Shown here: piece by piece, positions 60,171 to 64,000 of the stretch
Layout of the letters: the number at the start of each line of letters is the position of its first letter
Numbering within the stretch: position 1 is the first letter of the stretch
NCBI RefSeq assembly: GCF_051014445.1
Contig: NW_027488366.1
Location: 23,640,001 to 23,704,000, forward strand
Direction: 5' to 3'
Length of the DNA stretch: 64,000 nt
From: Colletes latitarsis
Taxonomy: Eukaryota > Arthropoda > Insecta > Hymenoptera > Colletidae
Position numbers and translations under genes: made by a program
The notes under the pieces: model-generated
What the model was told of the DNA's origin: nothing
Seen by the model: the letters and a program-made list of their open reading frames with translations, nothing else
Databases searched by the model: none

Positions 60171-62810
60171 AAGTATGAGCCTGATGAGGGCGAATCCCAG
60201 ACCTATCCCAGACCTAACTTGCGTTATCCTCTAAAATATTGATCGAAATCAGGTTTAATTGACTGTTTCAGCGTGGTACCACATTACTACGTGATACAAT
60301 CCAGAAACAGCCCAGGATCTAGCCATGAAGTATGAGAAATATGCGAAAGTATGAGCCTGATGAGGGCAAATCCTAGACCTAACCCAAACCTAACATGCGT
60401 TATCCTCTAAAATATTTATCAAGACCAGGTTTAGTTGAATGTTTCAGTGTGGTACCACATTACTACGTGAACCAAACCAGAGAAAACCCAGGATCCGGTC
60501 AACAAGTATGTGAAGAATGCGAAAGTATGAGTCTGATGAGTGAAAATCCCAGGGCAAACCTAGACCTAACATGCGTTATCTTCTAAAATATTGATCCAAA
60601 CCAGGTTTAATGGACTGTTTCAGTGTGGAACCACTTTACTACGTGATACAAAGCAGAAAAAACCCTCGATCAGGTCAACATGTATGTTAAAACTGCGGAA
60701 GTATGACCCTGATGAGGGCAAATCCCAGGCCTAACCTAGACCTAACATGCGTTGTCCTCTAAAATATTGATGGAAACCTGGTTTAATTGACTGTTTCAGT
60801 GTTGTACTTCATTACTACGTGATGCAATCCAGAAAAAGCCCAGGATCTAGCAATCAAGTATGAGAAATATGCGAAAGAATGAGCCTGATGAGAGCAAATC
60901 CCAGACCTAACCTAGACATAACATGAATTATTCTCTAAAATATTGATCATGACCAGGTTTAATTGATTGTTTCAGTGTGGTCCCACATTACTACGTGATC
61001 CAAACCAGAAAAAACCCAGGATCCGTTCAACAAGTATGTGAAGAATGCGAAAGTATGAGCCTGATGAGGGCAAATCCCAGACCTATCCCAGACCAAACTT
61101 GCGTTATCCTCTAAAACATTGATCGAAACCAGGTTTAATCGACTGCTTCAGTGTGGTACCACATTGCTACGTGATACAAAGCAGAAAAAACCCTCGATCA
61201 GGTCAACATGTATGTTAAAACTGCGGAAGTATGACCCTGATGAGGGCAAATCCCAGGCCTAACCTAGACCTAACATGCGTTGTCCTCTAAAATATTGATG
61301 GAAACCAGGTTTAATTGACTGTTTCAGTGTTGTACTTCATTACTACGTGATGCAATCCAGAAAAAGCCCAGGATCTAGCCATCAAGTATGAGAAATATGC
61401 GAAAGAATGAGCCTGATGAGAGCAAATCCCAGACCTAACCTAGACATAACATGAATTATTCTCTAAAATATTGATCATGACCAGGTTTAATTGATTGTTT
61501 CGGTGTGGTCCCACATTACAACGTGATCCAAACCAGAAAAAACCCAGGATCCGTTCAACAAGTATGTGAAGAATGCGAAAGTATGAGCCTGATGAGGGAA
61601 AATCCCAGACCTATCCCAGACCAAACTTGCGTTATCCTCTAAAATATTGATCGAAACCAGGTTTAATCGACTGCTTCAGTGTGGTACCACATTGCTACGT
61701 GATCCAAACCAGAAAAAACCGAGGACCAGTTCAACAAGTATGTCAAAAACGCGAAAGTATGAGCCTGATGAGGGCAAATCCCAGACCTATCCCAGACCAA
61801 ACTTGCGTTATCCTCTAAAATATTGATCGAAACCAGGTTTAATCGACTGCTTCAGTGTGGTACCACATTGCTACGTGATCCAAACCAGAAAAAACCGAGG
61901 ACCAGTTCAACAAGTATGTCAAAAACGCGGAAGTATGACCCTGATGAGGGCAAATCCCAGGCCTAACCTAGACCTAACATGCGTTTTCCTCTAAACTATT
62001 GATGGAAACCAGGTTTAATTGATTGTTTCAGTGTGGTCCCACATTACTACGTGATCCAAACCAGAAAAAACCCAGGATCCGTTCAACAAGTATGTGAAGA
62101 ATGCGAAAGTATGAGTCTGATGAGTGAAAATCCCTGGGCTAACCTAGACCTAACACGCGTTATCCTCAAAACTATTGATCGAAACCAGGTTTAATTGACT
62201 GTTTCAGCGTGGTACGACATTACTACGTGATCCAAACCAGAAAAAAACCCAGGATCTTGTCAACGAGTATGTGAAGTGTGCGAAAGTATGAGTCTCATGA
62301 GGGATAATCCCAGGCCTAACCTAGACCTAACATGCGTTGTCCTCTAAACTATTGATGGAAACCAGGTTTAATTGACTGTTTCAGTTTGGTACCACATTAC
62401 TATGTGATCCAAACCAGAAAATAACCCAGGATCTGTTCAACGAGTATGTGAGGCGTGCGAAAGTATGAGTCTGATGAATGCAAATCCCAGACCTATCCCA
62501 GACCTAACATGCGTTATCCTCTAAAATATTAATCAAGACCAGGTTTAATTGAATGTTTCAGTGTGGTACCACATTACTACGTGATCCAAACCAGTAAAAA
62601 CCCAGGATCCGTTCAACAAGTATGTGAAGAATGCGAAAGTATGAGTCTGATGAGTGAAAATCCCCGGCCTAACCTAGACCTAACATGCGTTATCCTAAAA
62701 AATATTGTTCGAAACCAGGTTTAATCGACTGTTTCAGTGTGGTACCACACTACCACGTGACCCAAACCGGAAGAAACCCAGGATCTAGGCATCAAGTATG
62801 AGAAATATGC
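60171..62810 (+). repeat. 16-monomer HOR, unit 2, shortened to 15 monomers (2640 bp)
   Basis: Follows unit 1 closely up to about 62225, where the GCGTGGTACGACATTACTAC monomer joins a different monomer (AGGATCTTGTCAACGAG). From about 62380 it rejoins the unit order. It is one monomer shorter overall. Confidence 0.82.
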
Positions 62811-64000
62811 GAAAGTATGAGCCTGATGAGGGCGAATCCCAGACCTATCCCAGACCTAACTTGCGTTATCCTCTAAAATATTGATCGAAATCAGGTTTAA
62901 TTGACTGTTTCAGCGTGGTACCACATTACTACGTGGTACAATCCAGAAACAGCCCAGGGTCTAGCCATGAAGTATGAGAGATATGCGAAAGTATGAGCCT
63001 GATGAGGGCAAATCCAAGACCTAACCCAAACCTAACATGCGTTATCCTCTAAAATATTTATCAAGACCAGGTTTAATTGAATGTTTCAGTGTGGTACCAC
63101 ATTACTGCGTGAACCAAACCAGAAAAAACCCAGTATCTGTCCAACAAGTATGTGAAGAATGCGAAAGTATGAGCCTGATGAGTGAAAATCCCAGGCCTAA
63201 CCTAGACCTAACATGCGTTATCCTCTAAAATATTGATCCAAACCAGGTTTAATGGACTGTTTCAGTGTGGTACCACTTTACTGCGTGATCCAAAGCAGAA
63301 AAAACCCTCGATGAGGTCAACATGTATGTTAAAACTGCGAAAGTATGACCCTGATGTGGGCACATCCCAGGCCTAACCTAGACCTAACATGCGTTGTCCT
63401 CTAAACTATTGATGGAAACCAGGTTTAATTGACTGTTTCAGTTTGGTACCACATTACTATGTGATCCAAACCAGAAAATAACCCAGGATCTGTTCACCGA
63501 GTATGTGAAGTGTGCGTAGGTATGAGTCTGATGAGGGCAAATCCCAGACCTATCCCAGACCTAACTTGCGTTATCCACTAAAATATTGATCGAAACCAGG
63601 TTTAACCGACAGTTTCAGTGTGGTACCACATTACTACGTGATCCAAACCAGAAAAAAACCCAGGATCTTGTCAACGAGTATGTGAGGTGTGCGAAAGTAT
63701 GAGTCTCATGAGGGATAATCCCAGGCCTAACCTAGACCTAACATGCGTTGTCCTCTAAACTATTGATGGAAACCAGGTTTAATTGACTGTTTCAGTTTGG
63801 TACCACATTACTATGTGATCCAAACCAGAAAATAACCCAGGATCTGTTCACCGAGTATGTGAAGTGTGCGTAGGTATGAGCCTGATGAGGGCAAAACCCA
63901 GACCTATCCCAGACCTAACTTGCATTGTCTTCTAAAATAGTGTTCGAAACCAGGTTTAATCGACAGTTTCAGTGTGGTACCACATTACTACGTGATCCAA

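Larger units (their letters stand above)
57339..64000 (+). repeat. 176-bp satellite array, right segment
   Basis: About 38 monomers in the same orientation as the left segments, running off the window end mid-monomer. Monomer types with CATGTATGTTAAAACTGCG, CCGAGGACCAG and TAGACATAACATG are frequent here and rare or absent in the central array, so this is a differently homogenised domain. At about 63430-63880 a two-monomer (352-bp) unit with TCACCGAGTATGTGAAGTG is repeated. I see no gene here. Confidence 0.97.

Noticed and set aside
1..64000. CRISPR array, because of regular repeats
   Set aside because: There are no short repeats with unique spacers. The repeat is a contiguous 176-bp eukaryotic satellite with no cas genes.

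Overview
The window looks like insect nuclear heterochromatin, probably centromeric or pericentromeric. About 53 kb of the 64 kb is one tandem satellite with a 176-bp monomer. I estimate about 300 copies, all in the same orientation, and the array runs off both ends of the window. It holds no ordinary host gene, tRNA, rRNA or CRISPR. An arthropod (insect) host is inferred from the BEL/Pao retrotransposon and from CCTAA-like (insect telomere-like) motifs in the monomer. An ant, wasp or similar host is possible but not shown by the sequence.

Layout: 1-6690 satellite; 6691-8322 solo LTR with 5-bp target duplication AATTG; 8323-47856 satellite; 47857-57338 a BEL/Pao LTR retrotransposon on the minus strand with target duplication ATGTG; 57339-64000 satellite. 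The satellite has several levels of order. There is an almost exact 3525-bp (20-monomer) tandem duplication at about 9.8-16.9 kb. A 17-monomer, 2990-bp higher-order repeat (HOR) is present in six units at 24.4-41.3 kb, one of them shortened by exactly five monomers. This HOR array is flanked by a directly repeated 2.5-kb block (21.5-24.0 and 41.7-44.2 kb) and then restarts at 45.1 kb, which implies a super-period of about 20 kb. A different 16/15-monomer HOR lies at 57.4-62.9 kb. This is a record of repeated in-register unequal exchange.

The retrotransposon is 9482 bp, with 1540-bp LTRs that differ at about seven positions by eye, so it is a recent insertion. Reading along the minus strand it has: 5' LTR, a primer site complementary to the tRNA-Tyr 3' end, gag (DUF1759-like), zinc knuckles, protease, reverse transcriptase, RNase H, integrase, a DUF5641-like tail, an extra 205-aa ORF of unknown function in the position where env would lie, a G-rich polypurine tract, and the 3' LTR. 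It is broken: gag and pol are offset by a -1 frame, and pol has two in-frame TAA codons in the integrase region. The solo LTR belongs to a diverged relative. Two hairpins are kept at the same LTR positions with different stem sequences. The duplicated satellite contains an uninterrupted counterpart of the solo-LTR insertion site at 16961-16965.

Most notable: the multi-level HOR architecture in a probable insect satellite, the basic, proline-rich accessory ORF of the retroelement, and the covarying LTR hairpins. Alignments were made by eye, so block boundaries are good to roughly one monomer unless stated as exact.
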